From G963666705 sp963666705 (GTDB lineage: Bacteria; Pseudomonadota; Alphaproteobacteria; CADEGL01), in assembly GCA_963666705.2 (NCBI GenBank), contig CAXXKO010000013.1, positions 1 through 64,000 of the forward strand: a stretch of DNA of 64,000 nt. Direction: 5' to 3'. The notes under the pieces were generated by a model, which was not told the origin of the DNA, searched no databases, and was given only the letters and a program-made list of their open reading frames with translations. Each line of letters opens with the position of its first letter. Positions within the stretch are counted from its first letter, which is position 1. Positions 17,632-26,411 of this stretch are shown here, piece by piece. The position numbers and the translations under genes are program-made.

Positions 17632-18038
17632 CGCCGCGACCTCCGCCGCCCCAAAGGGCCGAAGGTCTCCGTCTTGGCCTCCAGCAGTTCCACCTGCATG
17701 GTCAACTCTCCGATCCGCTTCATGGCGCTATCCAGTTCCGCCTGCACCGGATCGCCCTTGCGTTGCTTGAGCGAGGCGTCGATCCCGCCGATCGCTTTCT
17801 CACGCCACTGCTCGAGCCGGAAGATCTCTACGCCCAACTGGCGCGACAGAAGTTGCACCGGCTCGTCACGCAAAAGCCGCAGAACGACCTCACGCTTGCG
17901 CGCCACCGTCCATCGCTGGCCAAGTCCCAGCGGGCCTGCCGGCAAAGCCTGGCCTGGGGAAAACGTGGACGAGCCAAGCTCGCCCGCATTTACCACAGGC
18001 CCATCAACAGCAACTTTCTTCTCAAAATTATCGGTCAT
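17628..18038 (-). CDS. IS3 family transposase OrfA (helix-turn-helix)
   Basis: 136 aa from the ATG behind AAGGAGGACCGGAAC. DNA-binding helix-turn-helix at about 45-75 (ARKREVVLRLLRDEPVQLLSRQLGV), then a coiled-coil-like segment (DSAMKRIGELTMQVELLEAKTE). It binds the element ends and partners OrfB. Confidence 0.85.
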   Translation of the reverse strand: MTDNFEKKVAVDGPVVNAGELGSSTFSPGQALPAGPLGLGQRWTVARKREVVLRLLRDEPVQLLSRQLGVEIFRLEQWREKAIGGIDASLKQRKGDPVQAELDSAMKRIGELTMQVELLEAKTETFGPLGRRRSRR

Positions 18039-18101
18039 GTTCCGGTCCTCCTTGGACACTTCGATTAAGCCAATTCTGTGTCCAAGGAAATCGGGTCCGA
18101 C

Positions 18102-18803
18102 TCACCAGGATATGGACATGGTGGGTGAGGCGGTCCAGCAAAGCCCGGTCAGGCGTTCCGAGCCGAATATCTCCGTCCACTCATCGAACGGCAAGTTGGA
18201 GGTCACCAGGATCGAGCCCCGCTCGTAGCGCTGGCTGAAGACTTCGAACAGCAGCTCGGCGCCGGTCTTCGAGAGCGGCACGAAGCCGAGTTCGTCGATG
18301 ATCAGAAGGTGATACTTTGCCAGTTGCTTCTGCAGGCGCAACAGGCGTTTTTCATCCCCGGCCTCCATCAGTTCATGAACCAGGGCAGCGGCCGTGAGGA
18401 AGCCGACGGAGAGCCCCTTTTGGCAGGCCGCCAGACCGAGACCGAGGGCGATATGGGTCTTGCCGGTTCCGCTGTTGCCGAGCGCGATGATATTCTCACG
18501 ACGCTCGACGTATTCGCATCGCGCCAACTCCAGAACCAGCATCTTGTCGAGCGATGCGATGGCCTTGAAGTCGAAGCTGTCGAGGCTTTTGACGGCGGGG
18601 AACCTGGCCTGTCTGATCCGCCGCTCGACCATGCGGCGCTCACGGTCGATCAGTTCCAACTCGGTCAGACGGACAAGATACCGCACATGGTCGGCGCCCT
18701 CGGTGGCGCATTGGCGGGCCAGCTTGTCGTATTCGCGCAGGAACGTCGGCAGTTTCAGGGTCTTGAGGTGATGGGCCAGCAACACTTGCGGCGTATCGGT
18801 CAT
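18102..18803 (-). pseudogene. istB: IS21 helper ATPase IstB, frameshifted and interrupted
   Basis: AAA+ helper of the IstA transposase. Walker A is GNSGTGKTHIALGLG and Walker B is LLIIDELGF. Near 18150 one base appears missing: after SERLTG the zero frame reads LCWTASPTMSISW and stops, while the shifted frame reads ALLDRLTHHVHIL as IstB should. The IS3-type insertion follows directly, and the true tail lies at about 16600-16692. The start overlaps the istA stop (ATGA). Non-functional as read. Confidence 0.85.
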
Positions 18804-20299
18804 GACGCGCCTCCACCCAACAAGCTCATATAACTGGCGGCGGCCGTGGTCGCCACGTTGGCCCGAGGCAGGTAGGGATAGATATCCAGGTCGAGTTTGG
18901 GCGGGCGTCGCTCGATACGGCACAGCACAAGGTGTTTGACGGCGTCGTAGCCGATCGCACCCAGGCGCAGGGCGTCCTTCACCGCGCCGTGAAGCACCTC
19001 GAGATCGAAGGTCTCCAGAAGCCGAAGGACCTGGACGTATTCCCGCTTGCCGGCCTTGCCCATGCGCGCCTCCAGGAGACGGCGCAGGGTTGGGAAGGCA
19101 TCAGGCAGTTCCCATCCGGCTAGCGGCGCGGCCTGATCCAGGGCACCGATCTTGTGCTCCAGCAAAGGCAGGTAGTGGATCGGATCGAAGACCATGTCTT
19201 CCCGGTCGTAGGAACGGGGGTGTCGGGCAATGATCCCGGCGCCGCAACCGATAACCACCTCGTGGACATAGCCACGGATCCAGACTTCCTGATGGCCGTA
19301 GGCGACGGGCACGGAATAGTCATTCGTCCGGTAGCGCACCAGGGACAGCGAGTTGACCCGCGTGCCCTGCTTGTCGCACGCGTCGAACGGTGCCGGCAGT
19401 GGCCTCTTCAACGCTTCGCGGTCACGCACAAACCGTTCGCCGATGCTCTCGCGGTGGCCGCGCAGGACGTTGCCTTGCCGGTTGCGGCATTGCTCTTCCA
19501 GGTGGCCATTGAAGGCGTCCCAGCTCGCGAACCGGGGACGCGGCGTCATGAAGTTCCGCCGGGCATAGCCGACCACCCCCTCCACATTGCCTTTGTCGTT
19601 ACCCTTGCCGGGACGGCCGTAGCGGTCCTCGAAGAGGTAATGGGACTGCAGCCCGCTGAACGCCCGCGTTCGTTGCCGCGTGCCATCTGACAAGATGCGC
19701 GACACCAGACACTTGTCGTTGTCGTAAAGAATCGATTGGGGAACGCCGCCGAAAAAAACAAAGGCTCTGTTGTGCCCGTCCAGCCAGGCCTCCGTCGTCG
19801 CCGCCGGGTAGGCCGCAACGAAGCAGGCATCGCTGTGGGGAAGTGTCATGACGAAAAAATGCGCCCGATACTTGACGCCGGCGATGATCGCATCCGCCTC
19901 GCCAAAGTCCGCTCGAGCATGGCCCGGAGGATGTGACAACGGCACAAACATCTCACGCCGACGAAGGCGCCGTTCCCGAACGTAATCCTTCACGATGGTC
20001 TCTTTGCCCGTGAAGCCATGTTCGTCGCGAAGGCGCGCGAATATACGCTTCGCCGTGTGGTGCTGCTTACGGTGAACCGTTCGGTCCTCCTCCAGAATAC
20101 GGTCGATGATATCCGTGAAGGGGGCCAGTTTCGGGCGTTTCGGTGGCTGGCGTCGCCGATATCCCGGCGGTTCCGAATGCCGCAGCATCTTCCTCACCGT
20201 CTCGCGCGCAATGCCAAACCGACTTGCCGCCTCTCGCTGGCTCAGACCATCAACATGGCAGGCCAGCCGAACGCGCAGATATAGGTCCACGGTGTACAT
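18800..20299 (-). CDS. istA: IS21 family transposase IstA
   Basis: About 499 aa from the ATG after GGCGGGAGG (MYTVDLYLRVRLACHVDG). N-terminal helix-turn-helix (LSQREAASRFGIARETVRKML), a second HTH, then an integrase core with D in ARADFGEADAI, D in ILYDNDKCLV and E in GNVEGVVGYARRNF. The C-terminal Mu-transposase domain is present (NDYSVPVAYGHQEVWIRGYV). It appears intact, although its partner IstB is broken, so this copy is probably immobile without help. Confidence 0.92.
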   Translation of the reverse strand: MYTVDLYLRVRLACHVDGLSQREAASRFGIARETVRKMLRHSEPPGYRRRQPPKRPKLAPFTDIIDRILEEDRTVHRKQHHTAKRIFARLRDEHGFTGKETIVKDYVRERRLRRREMFVPLSHPPGHARADFGEADAIIAGVKYRAHFFVMTLPHSDACFVAAYPAATTEAWLDGHNRAFVFFGGVPQSILYDNDKCLVSRILSDGTRQRTRAFSGLQSHYLFEDRYGRPGKGNDKGNVEGVVGYARRNFMTPRPRFASWDAFNGHLEEQCRNRQGNVLRGHRESIGERFVRDREALKRPLPAPFDACDKQGTRVNSLSLVRYRTNDYSVPVAYGHQEVWIRGYVHEVVIGCGAGIIARHPRSYDREDMVFDPIHYLPLLEHKIGALDQAAPLAGWELPDAFPTLRRLLEARMGKAGKREYVQVLRLLETFDLEVLHGAVKDALRLGAIGYDAVKHLVLCRIERRPPKLDLDIYPYLPRANVATTAAASYMSLLGGGAS

Positions 20300-20413
20300 C
20301 CTCCCGCCTTCCATCTCAAAAAAGATCGAAGGCTACAGGTGGCAGAGTTTTACTCCGCCCGCGGCTGGGAAATCCCGCCGCTTCCGTGGACTAATTTGTC
20401 ACCGCCGTTCTCA

Positions 20414-21725
20414 GGCGGGCCGCCTCGAGGGCATCGCCTCGGCGGGCGACCTGCGCAAGGCCATCCTCAGGGGGCACGGGCTCTCGACGCCGCTGGCCGC
20501 GGTCATGAACGCGGACCCGGTGACGATCGAGGCGCGCCGGATGCGCCATCGGGCGGGCCTCGGCGAGGTCCTGATGCGCCTTCGCGAGCGCTATTCGGCG
20601 GCCCCCATGATGTATGCCATGGTGCCGGTGGTGGACGAAGCCGGCCGGCCCCATGGCCTGATCGACCTCCAATCCCTGTCCCGTGTCACGGCGCTCGGCT
20701 TCGCGGTCAGCCCGCGCAGCGCGCTCGTCATCGGCGGGGCGGGTTTCATCGGCTCGGTGCTGACGCGCAAGCTGATCGCGGGCGGCTGGTCGGTGACCGT
20801 GCTCGACAGCTTCCTCTACGGCGCGGGCAGCCTCGACGGCATCGACGACCTCGACCATGGCCGCCTGCGCGTCATCCGGGGCGACGTGCGCAATATCGAT
20901 ACGATGGTCGAGGCGGCCTCGGGCGTGGATGCGGCCATCTACCTCGCCGAGCTGGTCGGTGATCCGGCCGTCTCCATGGCGCCGCAAATGGCGCTCGAGA
21001 CCAACTACCTGGCGGCGACGGCGCTCGCCCACCTCTGCGCCTACCTGAACGTCAACCGCTTCGTCTATACCTCGTCCTGCAGCGTCTATGGCGCCAGCGC
21101 CGACCCGGACGCCTTTCTCGACGAACGCTCGCCGACGGCGCCCTTGAGCCTCTACGGCAAGATGAAGCTTTTGGTGGAGGAGGCCATCCTCGCCACCGCG
21201 CGCCAGCCCAACCGCCTCTTCGCGCCCACCATCCTGCGCCTGGGCACGGTCTTCGGGCTGTCGCACCGCGCCCGCTTCGACCTCGTCGTCAACACCCTGG
21301 TCAAGGAGGCGTGCAAGCACGGGCGCATCCGCCTCTTCGGCGGCGACCAATGGCGCCCGCAAGTGCATGTGGGCGACGTGGCCCGCGCCATACTCCAGGT
21401 GCTCGAGGCGCCGCTCGACCGAGTGCGGGCCGAGACCTTCAACGTCGGCAGCACGGACCAGAACCACACCATCGCCGAGCTCGGCGCCTTCGCGGCCGAG
21501 GTCTTCCCCGGCCTCCAAGTCATCCGCGAGGCGGGCGCGACCGATCCCCGCAGCTACCGGGTGAGCTGCGATAAAATCCGCGACGGGTTGGGATTCCATA
21601 CCGAGATTTCCGTGCCGGGTGGTATGAAGGAGTTGAAGAGCGCCATCGCATCCGGTCGCATCGCCGACCTCGACGCCCCGCGATACAGCAACCATCTCAC
21701 GGTCCGGGACCTGGCGTTCGACTGA
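20414..21725 (+). pseudogene. CBS domain-NAD-dependent epimerase fusion, 5'-truncated by IS21
   Basis: The frame enters from the IS21 end without a start of its own. The first 90 or so residues are CBS-domain sequence (LEGIASAGDLRKAILRGHG, MYAMVPVVDEAGRPHGLIDL). They run directly into an extended SDR nucleotide-sugar epimerase/dehydratase: ALVIGGAGFIGSVLTRKL glycine motif, VYTSSCSVYG and the Y-x3-K in SLYGKMKLLVEEA. The PseC-like gene follows 38 bp later. CBS modules in such operons are usually attached to nucleotidyltransferases, so the fusion is unusual. Expression is doubtful unless IS21 supplies a promoter and start. Confidence 0.75.
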
Positions 21726-21763
21726 CCGACCCCACAGAGGAACACGAGCGAGCGCCGAGGCCC

Positions 21764-22966
21764 ATGACGGAAAAATTCATCCCCTATGCCCGCCAGGATC
21801 TCGACGACGACGACATCCAGGCCGTCGTCGCGGTCCTGAAGGGCGACTGGCTGACCCAGGGCCCCGCCATCGCGGCCTTCGAAAATGCGATCGCCGAACG
21901 GGTGGGCGCCAAGCACGGCATCGCCGTGGCGACGGGCACGGCGGCGCTCCACGCGGCCTGCCACGCGGCTGGCGTCGGCCCCGGGGACGAGGTCGTCACG
22001 GCGCCCATCACCTTCGCCGCCAGCGGCAATTGCGCGCTCTTCCTCGGCGCCGACGTCCGGTTCGCCGATATCCGCCCCGACACATATTGCCTGGACCCGG
22101 GAAAGCTCGAGGCCGCCATCACGCCCCGCACCAGAGCGGTGATCCCGGTCGATTTCACCGGCCAGCCCTGCGACATGGACGAGATTGACGCCGTCGCCGA
22201 GCGCCACGGCATCACGGTCATCGAGGACGCGGCCCATGCGCTCGGGGCCACCTACAAGGGGCGGCCCGTGGGCTCGCTCGCGCCCATGACCACCTTCTCC
22301 TTCCACCCGGTGAAGCACGTCGCCATGGGGGAGGGGGGGCTCATCGCCACTGACGACGACGCGCTCGCGGCCGAGATGCGCCTCTTCCGCACCCACGGCA
22401 TCACCAACGATGCGAGCCGCATGACCCTTCCGGCCCAGGCGGCGGACAACGAGGCGGCCGTCGGCGTGGGGCACAATGCCGAGGGGCGCGCGCCCTGGTA
22501 CTACGAGATGCAGGCGCTGGGCCCCAACTATCGCATTACCGACATGCAATGCGCCCTCGGCCTCAGCCAGTTGGGCAGGCTCGACCGCTTCCTCGCCCGT
22601 CGGCGAGAGATCGCCGCTCGCTACACGGCCGCTTTCTCCGAGTCCCCGCTCATCGTGACGCCATACCAGGCGCCGGACAGGGAGAACGCGTGGCACCTCT
22701 ACATGCTGCGCCTGGTGCTGAAGCGCATGACCAAGACCCGGCGCCAGGTGTTCGAGGCGCTTCGCGCCAGGGGCATCGGCGTCCATGTCCACTACATCCC
22801 GCTCCACCTCCAGCCCTATTACCGCGACCGGTTCGGCACCCGCCGCGGCGACTTCCCCGAGGCGGAGGCCTTCTACGACGCGGCGCTGACCATCCCCCTC
22901 TTCCCCGCCATGACGGACGCCGAGGTTGGCCGGGTGATCGAGGCTGTCCTCGAGACGGTGGCATAG
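21764..22966 (+). CDS. pseC: DegT/DnrJ/EryC1 sugar aminotransferase, PseC-like
   Basis: 400 aa PLP sugar aminotransferase. The opening FIPYARQDLDDDDIQAVV and KGDWLTQGPAIAAFE closely match PseC, which makes UDP-4-amino-4,6-dideoxy-N-acetyl-altrosamine in pseudaminic acid synthesis. The PLP lysine is in FSFHPVKHVAMGEGG and the aspartate in VIEDAAHALGA. It follows the epimerase fragment in the same direction. Other pse genes are absent from the window, so the pathway assignment rests on this protein alone. Confidence 0.82.
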   Translation: MTEKFIPYARQDLDDDDIQAVVAVLKGDWLTQGPAIAAFENAIAERVGAKHGIAVATGTAALHAACHAAGVGPGDEVVTAPITFAASGNCALFLGADVRFADIRPDTYCLDPGKLEAAITPRTRAVIPVDFTGQPCDMDEIDAVAERHGITVIEDAAHALGATYKGRPVGSLAPMTTFSFHPVKHVAMGEGGLIATDDDALAAEMRLFRTHGITNDASRMTLPAQAADNEAAVGVGHNAEGRAPWYYEMQALGPNYRITDMQCALGLSQLGRLDRFLARRREIAARYTAAFSESPLIVTPYQAPDRENAWHLYMLRLVLKRMTKTRRQVFEALRARGIGVHVHYIPLHLQPYYRDRFGTRRGDFPEAEAFYDAALTIPLFPAMTDAEVGRVIEAVLETVA

Positions 22967-22979
22967 CACTGGCCCGGCC

Positions 22980-23291
22980 CTCCTACTTCGTCCTTCGGCA
23001 AGCTCAGGATGAGGAGGCTCAGCATGAGGGCCTCACCCCGGCCTGCCGCGCACCCGGCCTGCCGCGCACCCGGCCCTCGTACTTCGACAAGCTCAGCATA
23101 AGGGCCTCACACTGGTCTACGGCGCACCCGGCCTGCCGCGCACCCGGCCCTCGTACTTCGACAAGCTCAGCATAAGGGCCTCACACTGATCTACGGCGCA
23201 CCCGGCCTGCCGCGCACCCGGCCCTCATACTTCGACAAGCTCAGCATGAGGGCCTCACACTGAGCCTGTCGAAGGGGGAGGCCCGGGGCGG
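22980..23291. repeat. Tandem 74-bp repeats plus dispersed CTTCGACAAGCTCAG motif
   Basis: Three nearly identical 74-bp units start at 23072, 23146 and 23220, each with GGCCCTCGTACTTCGACAAG and CGGCCTGCCGCGCACCC. A degenerate unit precedes them. Related single copies of the TTCGACAGGCTCAGGGTGAGG motif occur at about 16370 and 42815-42955. No coding region lies between 22967 and the FNR box at 23320. Confidence 0.85.
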
Positions 23292-23319
23292 GGATTCGCG
23301 TTGGAGGTCACTCGCCCGA

Positions 23320-23333
23320 TTGATTTGCATCAA
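23320..23333 (+). promoter_or_regulatory. FNR/NNR-type box upstream of hemN
   Basis: TTGAT-TTGC-ATCAA, a perfect match to the CRP/FNR-family consensus TTGAT-N4-ATCAA. It is centred about 43 bp before the hemN ATG, suiting activation under low oxygen or NO by FNR, NnrR or Dnr. Which regulator binds cannot be told. Confidence 0.8.
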
Positions 23334-23368
23334 GGCGGGCGGGGCCGGCGGGGCATAGGGTTTCGGTC

Positions 23369-24175
23369 ATGGACCAGGGCCTGATTGCAAAGTACGCGCG
23401 GCGTGTGCCGCGCTATACCAGCTACCCGACCGCGCTCCAGTTCGACCAGGACGTGGATGGCGGCGTCTATCGGCGCTGGCTCGAAGCCGTCCCGCCCGAG
23501 GCGCCGCTCTCGCTCTACCTCCATGTCCCGTTCTGCGACAGCATGTGCTGGTTCTGCAGCTGCCATACGCGGGTGGTGAATGGGTATGGGCCCATCGCGC
23601 ATTATCTCGAGGCCCTCATGGGCGAGGTGGAGGTGGTCGCGGATACGCTTGAGGGCGAGCGCCGCGCGGCGCATGTCCACTGGGGCGGCGGGACGCCCAC
23701 GATCCTCTCGCCCGACGATATCGCGGCGCTGGCCGACTGCCTGAAGCGGCGCTTCGCGTTCTCGGACGCCACCGACTTCGCCGTCGAGATCGATCCCCGG
23801 ACCCTGACCCATGATGTCGCCAGGGCGCTCGCGCGCGCCGGTGCGAGCAGGGCGAGCCTCGGGGTCCAGGACCTGGGTGACGATGTCCAGCGCGCGGTCA
23901 ACCGGGTCCAGCCCGCGGACATGATCCGCCGCGCGGTGGGTTGGCTGCGCGGCGCGGGCATCGAGGCCATCAACATCGACCTCATGTACGGCCTGCCCCG
24001 GCAGACGGTGGAGGGGGTGCGGCGGACGGTGGATTCCGTCCTCGGCCTGGCGCCCGACCGCATCGCCCTCTTCGGCTACGCCCATGTGCCGTGGATGAGG
24101 CGGCACCAGCGGCTGATCGACGAGGCGGCCCTGCCCGTCAAGCCGTGGATCATGCTGCCGAGCACGGCGAGATAG
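23369..24175 (+). pseudogene. hemN: Oxygen-independent coproporphyrinogen III dehydrogenase HemN, 3'-truncated
   Basis: Radical SAM enzyme of anaerobic heme synthesis. Conserved parts are RYTSYPTALQF, the cluster motif C-x3-C-x2-C (CDSMCWFC), WGGGTPT and NIDLMYGLP. The frame matches HemN to about residue 255 (RRHQRLIDEAALP). It then reads 12 foreign residues that are antisense to the oxidoreductase subunit I gene and stops at 268 aa; intact HemN is about 450. The C-terminal HemN domain is missing. An FNR-type box sits upstream. It is a 3' deletion junction or an assembly chimera. Confidence 0.88.
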
Positions 24176-25077
24176 AGGGCGTAGCTGGTGTTGAAGACCT
24201 TCCATTCCGAGCTCAAGGCCGGCTCCACCAGGAGGTGGTGGGCGCTCGCGAGCTGGAGGAACAGGATGTACATGAGGAAGGCCATGCGGCTGACCTTCTC
24301 GGAGATGGGCTTGGCGCCCAGCACCATGGCGATGATGGCGTACCATACCGCGACATGGGCCGACACGTTGATCTGCTGCGAGGAGTGGCCCATGGCCCAC
24401 CACACCAGCTTGTACGTGAGCGGGTCGATGTAGCTGATGAGGCCCAAGGACCACAGCAGGGTCGGGATCAGGATGATGGCGCCCGAGGCGATGGTGAAGA
24501 CGGCAATGATCGCCGCCGTCATGGCGCCGAAGGTGACGAGCGGGATCGACCCCTCGTAGGTCTTCTCGTCCTTGGCGACCACGAGGGTGCCGAAGAATAC
24601 GCAGCACCCGAGCAGCGCCCCCACCGCGAAGAGGATGATGCCGAGGTAGAAGTGGGGTGCCGCCTGCATGGGCACGTAGGAGGTGAACATGACGCTCGAT
24701 TCACCTTCCAGGACGGCCACGTTGGTCACCACGGCGCCCACCAGCATCAGGGCGAAGCCGACCCATGCCAGCCAGGGCGTCGCCAGGCGCGAGCCGAGGA
24801 GGACCGCCGAGGCGAAATAGAGCAGCGCCATCTCGAAGAAGATGATCCATACCAGCAGCACGTCGAGCCCGTGGGCCGTGAGCGCCAGATAGAACCATTC
24901 GGGCGAGAGCAGATGCACCGCCTGCCAGCGCGTCAGCGCCACGCCCAGGCCGAACAGCCCCCCGACCAGGAGAAAGACCACGGCGACGACGGCATTGGCC
25001 TTGATCAGCCGTTCCGCCGGAAGGTGCACGCGAAGCCCCGTGGCGGGGCAGGTGCGGAATTGCACGCTGGCTGCCAT
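24076..25077 (-). pseudogene. Heme-copper oxidoreductase subunit I, NO-reductase-like, 3'-truncated
   Basis: Polytopic membrane protein, 333 aa as read. Visible ligands are H69 (low-spin heme, TAHGLDV), H231 in WWAMGHSSQQ and H280-H281 in SAHHLL for the second metal. Position 235, four after H231, is Gln. In A-type oxidases this site is the cross-linked Tyr and in cNOR it is Glu, so oxygen reduction is unlikely and NO reduction is favoured; I recall Gln being described for the eNOR group. The expected helix X His-x-His is absent because the frame leaves the family at about residue 314 and reads antisense hemN. It lies in an operon with a CuA subunit. Confidence 0.78.
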
Positions 25078-25092
25078 GACAGAATGCCCCTG

Positions 25093-25632
25093 TTATTCGG
25101 TGACGTAGAGCTTGCCGAGCATGGTGTGGTGGCCGATGCCGCAATACTCGTTGCAGACCACGGAGAACTCGCCCGCCTCGGTCGGCGTCAAGTTGATCAC
25201 CATGTCGTAGCCGGGGTGGACCTGGAGGTTGATGTTGGTCGGCTGGAGGGAGAAGCCGTGCTGCCAATCGAGCGAGGAGAGGTGTAGGCGGTAGGACTTG
25301 CCCTTCTCCAGCTCCAGGATCGGCCACCACTCCCACAGCCGGCCGAACATATAGACGTCGGCGCCGGGCGGTGGCCTGACGACCGGGATGCCCGTGTCGC
25401 CCTCCTCGCGCACGGCATACTGGTCCACCATGGCCTCGGTCAGCTCGGCGTAGGCGTCGGGCGTGGTGCGGTAGGCTTCGTTCGACAGGTTCTGCTCACC
25501 AAACCCGTGCCAGTAGATCATCATGCTGAACATGACGATGCCCCACAGGAAGGCGACCGCGATCCAGACAAGCTCGATGCGAGCGACCGGCTCATTCCAC
25601 CAGATGCGCTCCTTGGGGGGATGGATGGCCAT
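25093..25632 (-). CDS. CuA-containing subunit II of the heme-copper oxidoreductase
   Basis: 179 aa. One N-terminal membrane helix (VWIAVAFLWGIVMFSMMIYW) anchors a periplasmic cupredoxin domain. The CuA site is complete: H in WQHGFSLQ and C-x3-C-x3-H-x2-M in CNEYCGIGHHTM. It accepts electrons from cytochrome c and passes them to subunit I. It is followed 15 bp later by subunit I and preceded by a small membrane protein gene. A CuA subunit together with a Gln-containing subunit I fits a CuA-type NO reductase rather than cNOR, which uses NorC. Confidence 0.9.
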   Translation of the reverse strand: MAIHPPKERIWWNEPVARIELVWIAVAFLWGIVMFSMMIYWHGFGEQNLSNEAYRTTPDAYAELTEAMVDQYAVREEGDTGIPVVRPPPGADVYMFGRLWEWWPILELEKGKSYRLHLSSLDWQHGFSLQPTNINLQVHPGYDMVINLTPTEAGEFSVVCNEYCGIGHHTMLGKLYVTE

Positions 25633-25647
25633 CCTCTCCTCCCTCTC

Positions 25648-25803
25648 CTAGTTGGCGATGGGGACTGACGTGAGCTCGAGCACGCCCCACAGGACGTAGA
25701 GCACCGTGGGGAGGACGACGCCCAGGAACAGCAGCAGGAACGGGTTGTCGAGCACCCGCTGCATGAAGGGAATGCGCTCTCCCCCGCCTCCCGATTCCGA
25801 CAT
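25648..25803 (-). CDS. Small single-helix membrane protein of the NO-reductase-like operon
   Basis: 51 aa from the ATG at 25801-25803, preceded by AAAGGG. A cytoplasmic start (MSESGGGGERIPFMQRVLD) is followed by one transmembrane helix (FLLLFLGVVLPTVLYVLWGV). It lies 15 bp upstream of the CuA subunit and about 100 bp downstream of an FNR-type box, so it is the first gene of the operon. Likely an accessory subunit; the family is not recognised. Confidence 0.75.
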   Translation of the reverse strand: MSESGGGGERIPFMQRVLDNPFLLLFLGVVLPTVLYVLWGVLELTSVPIAN

Positions 25804-25901
25804 GGACGTGCCCTTTCGATGGTGTGCGGCAACTGCCCCCGATGCGCGAAGGATGCGTCCTTCGACGATTCCAGACATACCGGGACAGGCGCGAATGCGC
25901 C

Positions 25902-25915
25902 TTGATCCATATCAA
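25902..25915 (-). promoter_or_regulatory. FNR/NNR-type box upstream of the NO-reductase-like operon
   Basis: TTGAT-CCAT-ATCAA, a perfect consensus palindrome, about 100 bp upstream of the first gene on the minus strand. It has the same architecture as the boxes before hemN and hemA. Confidence 0.8.
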
Positions 25916-26021
25916 TCGCTGCTGGCCGCGCCGCGGCGCCGCGCGGGAGTGGGGCAGCGGCATCTTCCAAGAATCAATCGAGTGGACTCGGTACGAGTGG
26001 AGAGAACGCGTCATGAGAATC

Positions 26022-26163
26022 CCCCTCTCCGCTTGGGGAGAGGGCCGGGGTGAGGGGGTGCGCGCCCGCGCGTCAGAAGAGTCTTTCGGCCGCCTGCCGG
26101 CGGCCACGCCCTCACCCGGCGCGCGGTGCGCGCCACCCTCTCCCGCATGCGGGAGAGGGTTCG
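26022..26163. repeat. Palindromic intergenic repeat, copy 2
   Basis: CCCTCTCC-GCTT-GGGGAGAGGG and CCCTCTCCC-GCAT-GCGGGAGAGGG hairpins flank a GC-rich middle with GTGCGCGCCCGCGCGTC, as in 12123-12266. It fills the gap between the FNR box at 25902 and the small gene at 26183; I see no other gene there. Confidence 0.7.
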
Positions 26164-26182
26164 AAGCGTCGGATTCGAGGTG

Positions 26183-26374
26183 CTAGGCGCCGGTCAGCCG
26201 GCCGATGAGGCCGAAGGCCACGAGCGTGAGGACGAGGAGGATGAAGAAGAAGACGAGGGTGCGATGCTCAAGGGTGCGCCCCATCGCCCGCTCGAACCGG
26301 CGCAGGATCCAGTCGGCGAACAGGTAGAGCGGAACCGCGACGATTATGAGGTAGATGATTTCCACGATCGGCAC
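26183..26374 (-). CDS. Small two-helix membrane protein downstream of hemA
   Basis: 63 aa with two transmembrane helices (VEIIYLIIVAVPLYLFADWI and TLVFFFILLVLTLVAFGLIG) around a charged loop (RRFERAMGRTLEHR). It starts 37 bp after the hemA stop on the same strand, so it is probably in the hemA transcript. Not assigned to a family; an assembly or respiratory accessory role is only a guess. Confidence 0.72.
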   Translation of the reverse strand: MPIVEIIYLIIVAVPLYLFADWILRRFERAMGRTLEHRTLVFFFILLVLTLVAFGLIGRLTGA

Positions 26375-26411
26375 CTGTCATGGGCCGGGAAGGATAGGGG
26401 CGGCCGGGCGC

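Larger units (their letters stand above)
16693..18104 (-). mobile_element. IS3-family element nested in istB
   Basis: The 1412-bp insert has end sequences sharing TTCCTTGGACACA in inverted orientation (about 16706 and 18080-18093). It is flanked by a 16-bp direct repeat, CCAGGATATGGACATG (16677-16692 and 18105-18120), which is istB coding sequence on both sides. Sixteen bases is longer than the 3-5 bp usual for IS3, so the duplication mechanism is unclear. Confidence 0.8.
16406..20413 (-). mobile_element. IS21-family element with a nested IS3-type insertion
   Basis: Ends are imperfect inverted repeats: TGTCAACGGCGGAGCAAAAT at 16406 and, inverted, TGAGAACGGCGGTGACAAAT from 20413, each followed by ATTAGTCCAC. 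A second TAGTCCAC lies just inside the left end, as in IS21 multi-site ends. It encodes IstA and IstB. No exact target duplication is visible (GGTGGG left, GGCGGG right). The left flank does not contain the 5' part of the gene truncated on the right, so a deletion accompanied or followed insertion. Confidence 0.88.

Noticed and set aside
23072..23291. CRISPR array
   Set aside because: The 74-bp units are repeated whole, with no variable spacers, and no cas gene is present.
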